A stretch of 64,000 bases of DNA from JAJPHU01 sp035553375 (GTDB taxonomy: Bacteria > Planctomycetota > Planctomycetia > Gemmatales > Gemmataceae): assembly GCA_035553375.1 (NCBI GenBank), contig DATNCY010000378.1, positions 12,090 to 76,089 of the forward strand, in the 5' to 3' direction. Position numbers and translations under genes: made by a program. A model generated the notes under the pieces. The model had not been told where the DNA came from and made no database searches. It worked only from the letters and a program-made list of their open reading frames with translations. Positions 1-9,300 of the stretch are shown here, piece by piece (position 1 is the first letter of the stretch; the number at the start of each line of letters is the position of its first letter).

Positions 1-1545
1 GGTGCCAACGGACAATTGCACCTGGCGACACTGGCCGGGCGTTGGGGACTTGCCCCGCGCTTCGAGAAAGCGCTGGCTGGCCTACGCAAAACGCTCCTCG
101 CCGTCGTCGCCGACGAGAAGCGCTCCGAGAAGGAACGCATCGAGTCCGCCCAACGGCTGGCGCAGATGCAACCCGATCGCGCCGTGCTGGAAAGCCTGCT
201 CGCCGAGGTATCGCCGAAAGCGAGTCCGGCGTTATCGTCTGGGATTCTCGACGCCGCGGGACAGGCGACCGCGCCCGAACTTGGCCGCATCCTCATCGAA
301 CGCTGGAACCAGTTCACGCCGCGCGTTCGCCAGCAGGCCGCCGCCATCCTGCTGCGCCGCCCCGAATGGTCCACGGTCTTGCTCGATGCGCTGGACAAAG
401 GCACCGTCCCGGCCACCGATCTCAGCCTCGATCAAGCGCAACAGTTGACCAATCATCCCGACAAGAAACTTGCCGCGCGCGCTCATGCCATTCTCGCGCG
501 CGGCGGCCGGCTGCCCAGTCCCGACCGTCAGAAGGTACTCGATGAATACACCCCGCTTGTCGAGAAGACCGGCGACGCCCGCAAGGGTTTCGAGGTGTTC
601 AAGAACATCTGCGCCAAGTGCCATCGCCACGGCGACACCGGCGAGACCATCGCCCCGAACCTGACCGGCTTCAACGTCCATCCCAAGAGCAAAATCCTGC
701 AAAAGATGCTCGATCCCAATCGTTCGGTCGAGGGCAATTATCGCCAATACACCGTTACGACGAAGGCCGGCCGTGTCTTCAACGGCCTGCTCGCCTCCGA
801 GACGAAGACGGCCATCGAAGTGGTGGACACTGAGGCCAAGCGACACGTCATCCTCCGCGACGACATTGAGGAAATGCTCGCCTCCAATCGCACGATCATG
901 CCCGAAGGATTCGAGAAACAGTTGAGCAAGGACGACATCGTTAACGTGCTGGAGTTCCTGACGGCCAAGGGCAAATATGTACCAATTCCCCTCGATAAAG
1001 TCGCTACCATTGTCAGCACGCAGGGCATGTTTTACAGCAAGGACGCGCCCGCCGAGCGGCTGATCTTCCGCGACTGGAAAGCGAAGACGTTCAACGGCGT
1101 ACCCTTCCAACTCGTCGATCCGCGCGGCAGTCGCGTCAAGAACGTCATTTTACTTCACAGCACGAACGGCACGATTCCGCCGAAGATGCCGAAGTCGGTG
1201 GTGCTGCCTTGTAACACGCCGGCGCGGACGATCCACTTCCTCAGTGGCGTCAGCGGTTGGGGTTCTCCTGGCGGCGACAAAGGTTCCGTGTCGATGATCG
1301 TGCGTCTGCGCTACGCCGACGGCAAGACGGAAGACCATCCCTTGAAGAATGGCGAACAGTTCGCCGACTACATCCGCCGCGTGGATGTACCAGGATCACA
1401 ATTCGCGTTCGATCTACGCGGCCGGCAGATTCGCTATCTGGCGGTGACGCCGGAGCGCGGAGAGACGATCAAGGAGATTGAGTTGCTGAAAGGGCCGGAT
1501 CGCACGGCACCGGTGGTCATGGCGGTGACGGTCGAGACGCGGTGA
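1..1545 (+). CDS. PVC-type secreted cytochrome c / HEAT protein, 3' part only
   Basis: The reading frame is open from base 1, so the start lies upstream of the window. The first ~180 visible residues are helical, HEAT-like repeat sequence. A c-type cytochrome follows, with the heme motif CAKCH encoded at 610-624 and the typical continuation GETIAPNLTGF. The last ~180 residues form a beta-rich domain with VILLHSTNG and GWGSPGGDKGSVSM, resembling the NPCBM/carbohydrate-binding tails of planctomycete heme proteins. Members of this family carry an N-terminal sugar-dehydrogenase-like or membrane-bound domain, which would lie outside the window. The protein is probably periplasmic and takes part in electron transfer during carbohydrate oxidation; that role is known only by family analogy. 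It is followed after 3 nt by the zinc-ribbon ACP gene. Confidence 0.85.
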   Translation, partial: GANGQLHLATLAGRWGLAPRFEKALAGLRKTLLAVVADEKRSEKERIESAQRLAQMQPDRAVLESLLAEVSPKASPALSSGILDAAGQATAPELGRILIERWNQFTPRVRQQAAAILLRRPEWSTVLLDALDKGTVPATDLSLDQAQQLTNHPDKKLAARAHAILARGGRLPSPDRQKVLDEYTPLVEKTGDARKGFEVFKNICAKCHRHGDTGETIAPNLTGFNVHPKSKILQKMLDPNRSVEGNYRQYTVTTKAGRVFNGLLASETKTAIEVVDTEAKRHVILRDDIEEMLASNRTIMPEGFEKQLSKDDIVNVLEFLTAKGKYVPIPLDKVATIVSTQGMFYSKDAPAERLIFRDWKAKTFNGVPFQLVDPRGSRVKNVILLHSTNGTIPPKMPKSVVLPCNTPARTIHFLSGVSGWGSPGGDKGSVSMIVRLRYADGKTEDHPLKNGEQFADYIRRVDVPGSQFAFDLRGRQIRYLAVTPERGETIKEIELLKGPDRTAPVVMAVTVETR

Positions 1546-1548
1546 GAA

Positions 1549-1875
1549 ATGACGGTATCCTCTCGAACCCCTGAAGGTCTGCCGCATCGTTGCCCCGTCT
1601 GTGGCAAGATAGCCGCTTTGGAGCCGTCTTATCCAGACGGCGACTCCCTTTGTCCGGCTTGCGGTCATTTGTTATGGTGGTTTCGGGATCGCTATGGTGA
1701 ATCGGTGCAGTTGAGCAGTTCGTTTCGCGACGAGATGGATTCGCTGGATATGGTTGAGTTGGTAATGGAACTAGAGGAGGAGTTTCATGTCACCATCCCC
1801 GACGATGAGGCCGAACGGATCAAAACAGTCGAAGAGGCGATTCGGTTTATTGAGAGACACCGCAGTGGTTCCTAA
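1549..1875 (+). CDS. Zinc-ribbon / acyl carrier protein fusion
   Basis: 108 residues in two parts. Residues 15-38 hold two CxxC knuckles (CPVCG at 15-19, CPACG at 35-39), which looks like a zinc ribbon. Residues 62-104 closely match the second half of acyl carrier proteins: DSLDMVELVMELEEEF with Ser65 as the expected 4'-phosphopantetheine site, then IPDDEAERIKTVEEA. Helix I of a normal ACP is mostly missing; a short HLLWWFRDRYG stretch stands in its place. The gene starts 3 nt after the cytochrome gene and ends 3 nt before the sulfotransferase-like gene, so the two downstream genes may act on an ACP-bound substrate. What the carrier is loaded with cannot be read from the sequence. Confidence 0.8.
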   Translation: MTVSSRTPEGLPHRCPVCGKIAALEPSYPDGDSLCPACGHLLWWFRDRYGESVQLSSSFRDEMDSLDMVELVMELEEEFHVTIPDDEAERIKTVEEAIRFIERHRSGS

Positions 1876-1878
1876 ACA

Positions 1879-2619
1879 ATGCACCACCAACCTTTGCGTA
1901 TCGCCATGTGGTCGGGACCACGCAACATCTCCACGGCGTTGATGCGTTCGTGGGGCAATCGGCCTGATACATTCGTCTGCGACGAACCCTTCTACGCGCA
2001 TTACCTTGTGCAAACGAAGATCACCCATCCCGGCGGTGATGAGGTTATTCGTCATCAGGAGAACGATTGGCGCAAGGTGGCCGGCTGGCTGACGGGGCCA
2101 ATTCCCGAAGACAAGACTATCTTCTATCAGAAGCACATGGCCCATCATCTGCTGCCGAATATGGAACGCGGCTGGCTAAACGAGGTGACGAATTGTTTTC
2201 TCATCCGCGAGCCGCGCGAGATGCTGACATCGCTGTTACACTTCCTGCCGCAACCGACCCTGGCCGACACAGGCTTGCCTCAACAGGTCGAAATCTTCCG
2301 GCAAGTCCAGGAACGCACCGGCAAGACGCCCCCGGTCATTGATGGCCGTGATGTACTCGACAATCCGCGCCGCATACTCGGTCACTTATGCGACGCGTTA
2401 CATGTGCCATTCACGGAGGCGATGTTATCGTGGCCTGCGGGACCACGAAGCACCGATGGCATCTGGGCGAAATACTGGTATGCCGCCGTCGAAAAAACTA
2501 CCTCGTTCCAACCGTACACGCCCAAGCCCGATCAAGTCCCCGAATCACTGAAGCAAGTACAAGAAGAGTGCGAGAGACTGTACCACGAACTGTACCGCCA
2601 CCGCTTGCATGCAACATGA
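1879..2619 (+). CDS. Sulfotransferase-like family protein
   Basis: 246 residues. The N-terminus RIAMWSGPRNISTALMRSWG is the hallmark of the P-loop sulfotransferase-like family (5'-phosphosulfate loop region). These proteins occur next to, or fused to, class-IV branched-chain-aminotransferase-like enzymes; eukaryotic branched-chain-amino-acid aminotransferase-like proteins carry the same two modules. The same pairing is visible here, because the aminotransferase gene begins about 530 nt downstream once the GxxExxY insert is discounted. CFLIREPREML resembles the 3'-phosphate binding segment (RxPxE). The start follows the ACP stop by 3 nt. The sulfate donor and acceptor are unknown, and whether it really transfers sulfate is inferred only from the fold. 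Confidence 0.8.
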   Translation: MHHQPLRIAMWSGPRNISTALMRSWGNRPDTFVCDEPFYAHYLVQTKITHPGGDEVIRHQENDWRKVAGWLTGPIPEDKTIFYQKHMAHHLLPNMERGWLNEVTNCFLIREPREMLTSLLHFLPQPTLADTGLPQQVEIFRQVQERTGKTPPVIDGRDVLDNPRRILGHLCDALHVPFTEAMLSWPAGPRSTDGIWAKYWYAAVEKTTSFQPYTPKPDQVPESLKQVQEECERLYHELYRHRLHAT

Positions 2620-2625
2620 TGAAGA

Positions 2626-2661
2626 ATTTCACCACGGAAAACACGGAAAGAACGGAAAAAA
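2626..2661 (+). repeat. Left 36-bp inverted repeat of the GxxExxY cassette
   Basis: The arm begins 7 nt after the stop codon of the sulfotransferase-like gene. It matches the right arm (3091-3126) perfectly in inverted orientation, and ends 39 nt before the GxxExxY start codon. Confidence 0.85.
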
Positions 2662-2700
2662 GACAAAAGGCAAAAGGCAAAAAAGCAAGAGGAGACTTCC

Positions 2701-3075
2701 ATGACGCTTCTGCACGAACAAGAGAGTTATGCGATTCTCGGCGCTTGTTTTGAAGTGTACAAGGATAAGGGTTGTGGATTTTTGGAAGCGGTATATCAGG
2801 AATGTCTTGAGTTGGAACTGAGTTTTCAGACCATCCCCTTCGTACCGCAGTCGGAACTGCAATTGTTGTACAAGGGGCGAACATTGAAACAGACCTATAA
2901 ACCAGATTTCATCTGCTTTGACAAGGTAATCCTGGAGATCAAGGCTGTCTCTGCCCTGGACGATGAACATCGCAAGCAAGTCCACAATTATCTGAAAGCC
3001 ACGGGTTTCCGGCTTGGGATGTTAATCAATTTTGGTCATCATCCTAAGCTCGAATTTGAGCGCATCGTCCGTTGA
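2701..3075 (+). CDS. GxxExxY family protein (PD-(D/E)XK nuclease-like)
   Basis: 124 residues, full length for the family. The signature G-F-L-E-A-V-Y is present near residue 24, followed by the family core SELQLLYKGRTLKQTYKPDF and a PD-(D/E)XK-like active-site pattern KPDFICFDKVILEIKA (Asp, then Glu-x-Lys). The C-terminal QVHNYLKATGFRLGMLINFG is typical. The cellular role of GxxExxY proteins is not established. They are widely found between short ACACGGA-type repeats, and here the gene is exactly framed by such repeats. A purine-rich AAGAGGAGA lies just upstream of the ATG as ribosome binding site. Confidence 0.85.
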   Translation: MTLLHEQESYAILGACFEVYKDKGCGFLEAVYQECLELELSFQTIPFVPQSELQLLYKGRTLKQTYKPDFICFDKVILEIKAVSALDDEHRKQVHNYLKATGFRLGMLINFGHHPKLEFERIVR

Positions 3076-3090
3076 TTCTTCTCTCTTGTA

Positions 3091-3126
3091 TTTTTTCCGT
3101 TCTTTCCGTGTTTTCCGTGGTGAAAT
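3091..3126 (-). repeat. Right 36-bp inverted repeat of the GxxExxY cassette
   Basis: Perfect inverted copy of 2626-2661. It begins 15 nt after the GxxExxY stop and ends 20 nt before the aminotransferase start codon, so the original 5' region of the aminotransferase gene may have been replaced. Confidence 0.85.
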
Positions 3127-3145
3127 GTATTTTTGTGGTGCTGCG

Positions 3146-4045
3146 ATGTTGCAAAAATTCAATGAGAAAAACCGCGATTTGATCGTCAATATCAATGGCA
3201 AGTTGATCCACCGCGATCAAGCCGGCGTCAGTCCCTTCGATTCCGCAGTACAAGGCGGCGATGCCGTGTGGGAGGGACTTCGCCTGTATGATGGCCGAAT
3301 CTTCAAACTGCGCGAGCATCTTGATCGTTTGCGCAGTTCGGCCCTGGCAATGGCTTTCGCGGTCATCCCCTCGCACGACGAGATCATCGAGCAAATCAAA
3401 CGGACGTTAGCGGCGAATGCGATGAGCGATGGCGTGCATATTCGGCTGACGTTGACGCGCGGCGTCAAGATCACGTCCGGAATGGACCCGCGCTTGAATC
3501 AAGCCGGGCCGACGCTCATTGTGTTGGCCGAACATAAATCGCCGGTCTACGACAAGGGCGGTGTCACACTTATAACCAGCAGTGTGCGCCGGCCGCCGCC
3601 GGACTGCATGGACCCGAAAATCCATCATTGTAATTTAATCTGCTCCATCTTGGCCAAAATCGAGGCCAACGCTGCCGGTGCCGACGATGCGATTATGCTC
3701 GATCTGCGTGGATTTGTAGCCGAAACCAACGCCACACATGTTTTCGTTGTCTATCAGGGTGTCGTCCTGACAAGTCGAGCCGTCGCTTGCCCTGAAGGGA
3801 TTACACGCGATACCGTACTGGAAATCTGCCGGAGCGCGGGCATTCCGCATGAGGAGAAAGATCTATCGCTGACGGAGGTTTATCGCGCCGACGAAATGTT
3901 TTGCACCGGCACGATGGGCGAATTGGCCCCCGTCGTCAAGGTGGATGGCCGTACTATCGGCGCGGCCGCGGCCGGACCGATGACGCGCCGGCTTATAGAA
4001 CTATTCCGTCAACGCACCGACCAAGAAGGTGAGATGGTTGTTTGA
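3146..4045 (+). CDS. Class-IV aminotransferase (branched-chain / D-amino-acid type)
   Basis: 299 residues from the ATG at 3146. That start is preferred because the next residues (LQKFNEKNRDLIVNINGKLI) enter the fold directly, whereas the frame further upstream runs through the inverted repeat. Fold-type IV PLP enzyme: INGKL..RDQAGVSPFDSAV, the GDAVWEGLRLYDG segment, the probable PLP lysine Lys158 in DPKIHHCNL, the Glu in GFVAETNATHVF, and the C-terminal GTMGELAPV phosphate-binding turn. It transfers amino groups with a 2-oxo acid as partner; the exact substrate is not predictable. It probably belonged to one operon with the sulfotransferase-like gene before the GxxExxY cassette came in. Confidence 0.9.
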   Translation: MLQKFNEKNRDLIVNINGKLIHRDQAGVSPFDSAVQGGDAVWEGLRLYDGRIFKLREHLDRLRSSALAMAFAVIPSHDEIIEQIKRTLAANAMSDGVHIRLTLTRGVKITSGMDPRLNQAGPTLIVLAEHKSPVYDKGGVTLITSSVRRPPPDCMDPKIHHCNLICSILAKIEANAAGADDAIMLDLRGFVAETNATHVFVVYQGVVLTSRAVACPEGITRDTVLEICRSAGIPHEEKDLSLTEVYRADEMFCTGTMGELAPVVKVDGRTIGAAAAGPMTRRLIELFRQRTDQEGEMVV

Positions 4046-4064
4046 TCGCTCCGGGAGAATCGTC

Positions 4065-6335
4065 ATGCGGATGGTCGCGTTTGTGGGGTTCGTAGTCCTC
4101 AGTGTGTTCACGACCAAAGCCCGCGGAGACGATACGATTGTCAAGGTCGGGCAGGGCAGTTACACGCTTACGCCGCCGCCTGGAGCGAAGCAACCGCCTG
4201 CGATCGTGTACAAAACGGACAACTTCCACGGTCCCATCCCCACAAACGATTGGTGCAGTTCACTCGTCTTCGCCAAGTATTCCGAGAGCCAATATCCGCA
4301 TCCGCTCGCGGTCAAGGCAATGCCGGCCGGCTTGCGCGTGTATTATCCTGGACCATCGATCACGGCTGATCGCGTCGGCATCTTCGGCGATATGCCGGAC
4401 GGTGGACAAGACTTTGTCCTCGGGCATTCCGGACAGGCCGAGTTTCCTGACGCCCGCTTGCATGATTTCAGTGATTGGTTCGTCACGGCTTCCTTCGCCG
4501 TTGCCGGGAAACGAATGCGTGTGTCCTACGGTCACGGCAGCCCGTTCGTTTACGCGCTTTACGAAGGCGGGGAACCGCAACTGACCTTCACCAAGAAACC
4601 GACCGTGTGGGCGGGCGATGCGAAATCGTCCGTTCTCGGCGTGACTATTGATGGCCGGCATTATGGCTTGTTTGGTCCGACCGGCGCGACGTGGGCCGGC
4701 CTTGATACGAACAAGCTGACGTGCAAACTTGGCGATAAAGCCTATTTCGCTGTAGCAGTGTTGCCTAAGGCGACTGCAGAAACCTTGGCTTTATTTCGGC
4801 GTCACGCTTACGTGCATGTGGTCGGAACGAAAATCGAATGGGCCTACGATGCCAAAACCAGCGCCGTCACGGAGCAATTCACGTTCACCACGAAGGTTCA
4901 CGAAGGCGACGAAAAAGCAACCCTGTTCGCCCTCTATCCGCATCAGTGGCGACGCAGTTCAACGAAGTTAACCGATCTTCAATATACGTGTGTGCGTGGA
5001 ACCATGAAACTTGCCGCCGGCATGGGCTTCTCGACGCGCCGCGTCTTTCCCGGCGTCCTCGTGGCATTGCCGGGTCGCGGTGCCTACGACAAAAAGACGC
5101 TGAAACAGTATGTCGAAGCGGAGACGAGCGCGGCCGTTGCCGATCCGCGCGATACCTACTGGACCGGCAAGCGTCTGGGCAAACTGGCCGCGCTCATCCC
5201 CATCGCGGAGCAGGCCGGCGCAGACGCGGCCAAGACGAAAATGCTCGGCGAATTGAAACGCCGGCTCGAAGAATGGTTCACGGCTGACAAACCAAAGGAT
5301 GCGGCGAAAGATGCCGGACGTTTTTGCTACAACCGCACCTGGGGCACGCTCATCGGCTATCCGGCCAGCTACGGCAGCGACGATCAACTCAACGATCATC
5401 ATTTTCACTATGGCTATTACATCAAGGCCGCCGCCGAGGTCGCCCGCCACGATCCCGATTGGGCGTCCGCGAAGCGCTGGGGCGGCATGGTCGATTTGCT
5501 CATCCGCGACATCGCCAGCCCGGACCATCACGATAAACGGTTTCCGTTTCTGCGCAACTTCGATCCGTATGCCGGCCATTCATGGGCATCGGGTACGGCC
5601 CTGTTTGGCAGCGGCAATAATCAGGAATCGTCTTCCGAGGCGATGAACGCCTGGACCGGCCTCATTCTGTGGGGAGAGACAACCGGCGATCGCTCCCTGC
5701 GCGATCTGGGTATTTATCTCTACACCGTCGAGATGGACGCGATCAACGAATACTGGTTCGACGTACACGGCGAGAACCATCGCCAGGGTTTTACGCCGTC
5801 GGTGGTGACGATGGTGTGGGGTGGCAAGGGCGTCAATGAGACGTGGTTCTCGAACAAACCGCCTATTGTCCACGGTATCAACTGGATTCCTCTTCACGGC
5901 GGATCGTTGTATCTGGGCCACTATCCGGCGTATGTCCACAAGAATTACCAAGCCTTGGTCAAGGAGAATGGCGGCGAGAAATGCGATGAATGGGCGGATG
6001 CCGTGCTGATGGTTCTCGCGCTCGACGATCCGCGTTCGGCGATCCGGCAATTCGAGGCACGCAAGAAATCGCTGCCCATTGAGGCGGGCAATTCACGCGC
6101 GAATCTCTATCACTGGCTGTACAATCTCGATGCGCTGGGCCATGTCGATCGCAGCGTCACCGCGGATTATCCGCTGTATGCGGTGTTTCGCAAGGGTAAA
6201 ATACAGACTTATGTTATCCATAATATCATGAACGAACGACGCACAATTACCTTCTCCGATGGGACCGTGATGACGATGAGCGGAAAAGGCATTGCGGTTG
6301 AGACACGCCCTGTTGCCGAAAGGAAAATACCATGA
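4065..6335 (+). CDS. GH81 endo-beta-1,3-glucanase, secreted
   Basis: 756 residues from the ATG at 4065, which has GGGAG just upstream and begins a signal peptide (MRMVAFVGFVVLSVFTTKARG). A GTG at 4029 in the same frame would overlap the aminotransferase gene and is less likely. Family GH81 hallmarks: GPIPTNDWCSSLVF near the N-terminus, LNDHHFHYGYYI with the Asp/His region of the cleft, and NNQESSSEAMNAW containing the catalytic Glu candidates (Glu521, Glu525). GH81 enzymes hydrolyse internal beta-1,3-glucan linkages by inversion. Its stop overlaps the start of the GH116 gene (ATGA), so both are translated as one unit for breakdown of exported or environmental glucan. Confidence 0.9.
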   Translation: MRMVAFVGFVVLSVFTTKARGDDTIVKVGQGSYTLTPPPGAKQPPAIVYKTDNFHGPIPTNDWCSSLVFAKYSESQYPHPLAVKAMPAGLRVYYPGPSITADRVGIFGDMPDGGQDFVLGHSGQAEFPDARLHDFSDWFVTASFAVAGKRMRVSYGHGSPFVYALYEGGEPQLTFTKKPTVWAGDAKSSVLGVTIDGRHYGLFGPTGATWAGLDTNKLTCKLGDKAYFAVAVLPKATAETLALFRRHAYVHVVGTKIEWAYDAKTSAVTEQFTFTTKVHEGDEKATLFALYPHQWRRSSTKLTDLQYTCVRGTMKLAAGMGFSTRRVFPGVLVALPGRGAYDKKTLKQYVEAETSAAVADPRDTYWTGKRLGKLAALIPIAEQAGADAAKTKMLGELKRRLEEWFTADKPKDAAKDAGRFCYNRTWGTLIGYPASYGSDDQLNDHHFHYGYYIKAAAEVARHDPDWASAKRWGGMVDLLIRDIASPDHHDKRFPFLRNFDPYAGHSWASGTALFGSGNNQESSSEAMNAWTGLILWGETTGDRSLRDLGIYLYTVEMDAINEYWFDVHGENHRQGFTPSVVTMVWGGKGVNETWFSNKPPIVHGINWIPLHGGSLYLGHYPAYVHKNYQALVKENGGEKCDEWADAVLMVLALDDPRSAIRQFEARKKSLPIEAGNSRANLYHWLYNLDALGHVDRSVTADYPLYAVFRKGKIQTYVIHNIMNERRTITFSDGTVMTMSGKGIAVETRPVAERKIP

Positions 6336-9300
6336 ATCCACAAGGTTCCTCGGCGCACGACGAACGTGATGATGTCTGTACTTCACCGGCTTGCGACTGT
6401 GGTACGCTGCCGCGCCGTGATTTTCTTCTCGCCGTCGGGCTGGGGACGGCCGGGACGCTGGCCTCAGCGCGACGCGCCGTCGCTGGGCCGTTTCACGCGG
6501 AGGATTTCGCTACGTTGGTGCCTGCCGATAAGAAACTCGATCCCGATTGGGTTAAGTCACTCTTCGCGCGGGGTACACGAACCGTCTTCCGGGGTGCCGA
6601 ACTGGACAAGATCGGCATGCCGGTCGGTGGCATTTGCGCCGGCATGCTGTACCTGGGTGGCGACGGCAAATTGTGGCTGTGGGACATTTTCAATCGCGTT
6701 TATGATGCGGGCAGCGGTGGGCCGCACTATGCTCATCCGCTGACGCCCTCCTCGCCGCTCGATCAGGGTTTCGCCCTGCAAATGACCGTTGGCGACAAGA
6801 CGCAAACGCGGCCTCTCGACCGTAGTGGTTTCGCCGATATTCGTTTTACCGGCGAATATCCCATCGGCTTTGTCGAGTATCGCGATCCTAATTCACCATT
6901 ATCGGTTTCGCTGGAAGCGTTCTCGCCGTTTATTCCGCTCGACGCGGATAGCTCCAGTTTGCCAGCGACGGTGATGCATTTCACCGTCAAGAACACGAGC
7001 AAGGACAAAGTCGAGGCGGAGTTGGGCGGCTGGCTGGAGAACGCCGTTTGTCTGCATAGTGGCCAACCGGGGCGCTTGCAGCGACGCAACGGCGTCGTGC
7101 GTCGTCCGGGAGTCACGTTCCTTGAATGCAGCGCTGAAGCCGTGCCCCAGCGCCCGCGCTCAGCGGTGCGTGCCGATATGCTCTTCGAGGATTTCGAGAA
7201 GGGAACGTATGAAGGCTGGACCGTCACCGGCACCGCGTTCGGCAAGGAGCCGGTAGAAAGGGCGAAGATGCCCGCGTATCAGGGTGAGATCGGTTCCAAA
7301 GGGAAACGCCTGGTCAACACGCACAACGCTCGGCAAGGTGAGGATGTCCGAAAGGCCGATGCCCACATCGGCACGCTGACCAGTAAGCCGTTCAAGATCG
7401 AACGCCATTACATCACATTTCTCATTGGCGGTGGGTCACACAAAGGAAAAACATGTGTCAATTTGCTCATCGATGATAAAGTCGTAGTCTCGGCGACCGG
7501 CCGCGACAACAATCACATGCAGCCGCACAGTTTCGATGTGCGACCTTGGGCCGGTCAGATGGCGCGGATACAGATCGTTGATAACGAACGGGGAGCGTGG
7601 GGCAACATCGGCGTGGATGACATTGTTTTCAGCGATCGGCCGCGCGACGTGCCGTTTGTTCTCAGCGAACAATTCGACCACGGCACGATGGGACTGGCCT
7701 TGCTGGATCCCGTTGAGGGCGATCGCGCGGTGACGGCGCTGCCTGATAGCAGAGTGCCCACTGGCATTTTCAGCCATCGCGCGAAAGTCGCGGACGAACC
7801 TGTGAACCGTCCCTTTGGCCGCAAGCTCGTGGGGTCGCTAACACGCAAGCTCACGCTCGAACCTGGTGCCGAGGCAACCGTCACGTTCGTCATCACCTGG
7901 CATTTTCCGAACATTCGCCTCGCCCCTTTACCAGACCTGGGCGGTCGCTCTTACGGCAAGCGTTTCAAGTCCGCTCTCGCTGTTGCGGAGTACATTGCCG
8001 CGAACTTCAAGCGTTTGAGCCAGCAAACGCGACTGTGGCACGATACTTGGTACGACTCGACGCTGCCGTACTGGTTCCTCGATCGTACCTTCGTCAACAC
8101 GTCCATCCTCGCTTCGACAACGTGCTACTGGTTCGCTAACGGTCGCTTCTATGGCTGGGAGGGTGTCGGTTGCTGTGCGGGGACTTGTACGCATGTCTGG
8201 CAATACGCGCAGGCAGTCGCGCGCATTTTCCCGCAGTTGGAACGCACGACGCGCGAGAACGTCGATTACGGCGTGGCCTTCCATGCCGACAGCGGGGCGA
8301 TGGACTATCGCGCCGAGGCGGCTCGACAGGTTGCCGTGGATGGGCAGGCTGGCACGATCTTGCGTGCTTATCGCGAACATCAAATGTCGGTGGATGCCGC
8401 GTTCCTCAAGCGCACCTGGCCGCGCATCAAGAAATCCATCGAGTACCTGATGCGCCAGGACCGCGACGCGGACGGGTTGCTTGAGGGCGAGCAGTACAAC
8501 ACGCTTGATGCGCCGTGGTATGGCGAGATTGCCTGGATTAGTTCGCTCTATCTCGCCGCCGTCCGCGCCGGGGCGGCAATGGCCGAGGAAATGAACGATG
8601 CCGCTTTCGCCAAGCGCTGTCAGGCGATTGCGGAGCGCGGCCATAAACGCATGGTTGAACGCGTGTTCAATGGTGAATATTTTATCCAGCGACTCGATCC
8701 CAAGCACCTCGAAGCGATCAACTCCAACGACGGTTGCGAGATCGATCAAATGCTCGGCCAAAGTTGGGCCTGGCAGGTCGGTTTACCGCGTGTGCTGCCG
8801 GAGAAAGAGACGCGCTCGGCCCTGCAAGCACTGTGGAAATATAACTTCACGCCGGACATTGGCCCCTATCGGCGTGGATTCAAGGCCATCCAGGGCGGGC
8901 GCTGGTACGCCATGCCGGGCGAGGGCGGTCTGCTCATGTGTACCTGGCCGAAGGGCGGTGCCGAGAAAGCGGCCGGCAAGGGCCACGCCGGTTTTGTCGC
9001 TTATTTTAATGAGTGCATGACCGGCTTCGAGTATCAGGTTGCCGCTCACATGATGGCCGAGGGGTTAACACAAGAGAGCCTGGCCATTGTGCGGACGATT
9101 CACGATCGCTATCACGCCGCACGCCGAAATCCATTCAACGAGATTGAATGTAGCGATCATTACGCCCGCGCCATGGCCGGCTATGGCGTCTTCCTGACGG
9201 CGTGCGGTTACGAGCATCATGGACCGAAGGGACATCTCGGTTTCGCACCGCGGCTAACGCCAGAGGATTTCCGCGCTCCCTTCACCACGGCCGAGGGTTG

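Larger units (their letters stand above)
2626..3126. mobile_element. GxxExxY cassette bounded by 36-bp perfect inverted repeats
   Basis: Bases 2626-2661 and 3091-3126 are perfect reverse complements of each other over 36 bp (ATTTCACCACGGAAAACACG and on, ending in six A). Each arm is itself a loose run of CGGAAA/ACGGAAA units. The only gene between them is the GxxExxY gene. The cassette lies between the sulfotransferase-like and aminotransferase genes, which usually sit together, so it looks like an insertion. No transposase is present and no target-site duplication was recognised. It could be a non-autonomous mobile element or a recombined terminal repeat. Confidence 0.65.

Noticed and set aside
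7928..8761. 277-codon minus-strand open frame
   Set aside because: Antisense to the GH116 catalytic region.
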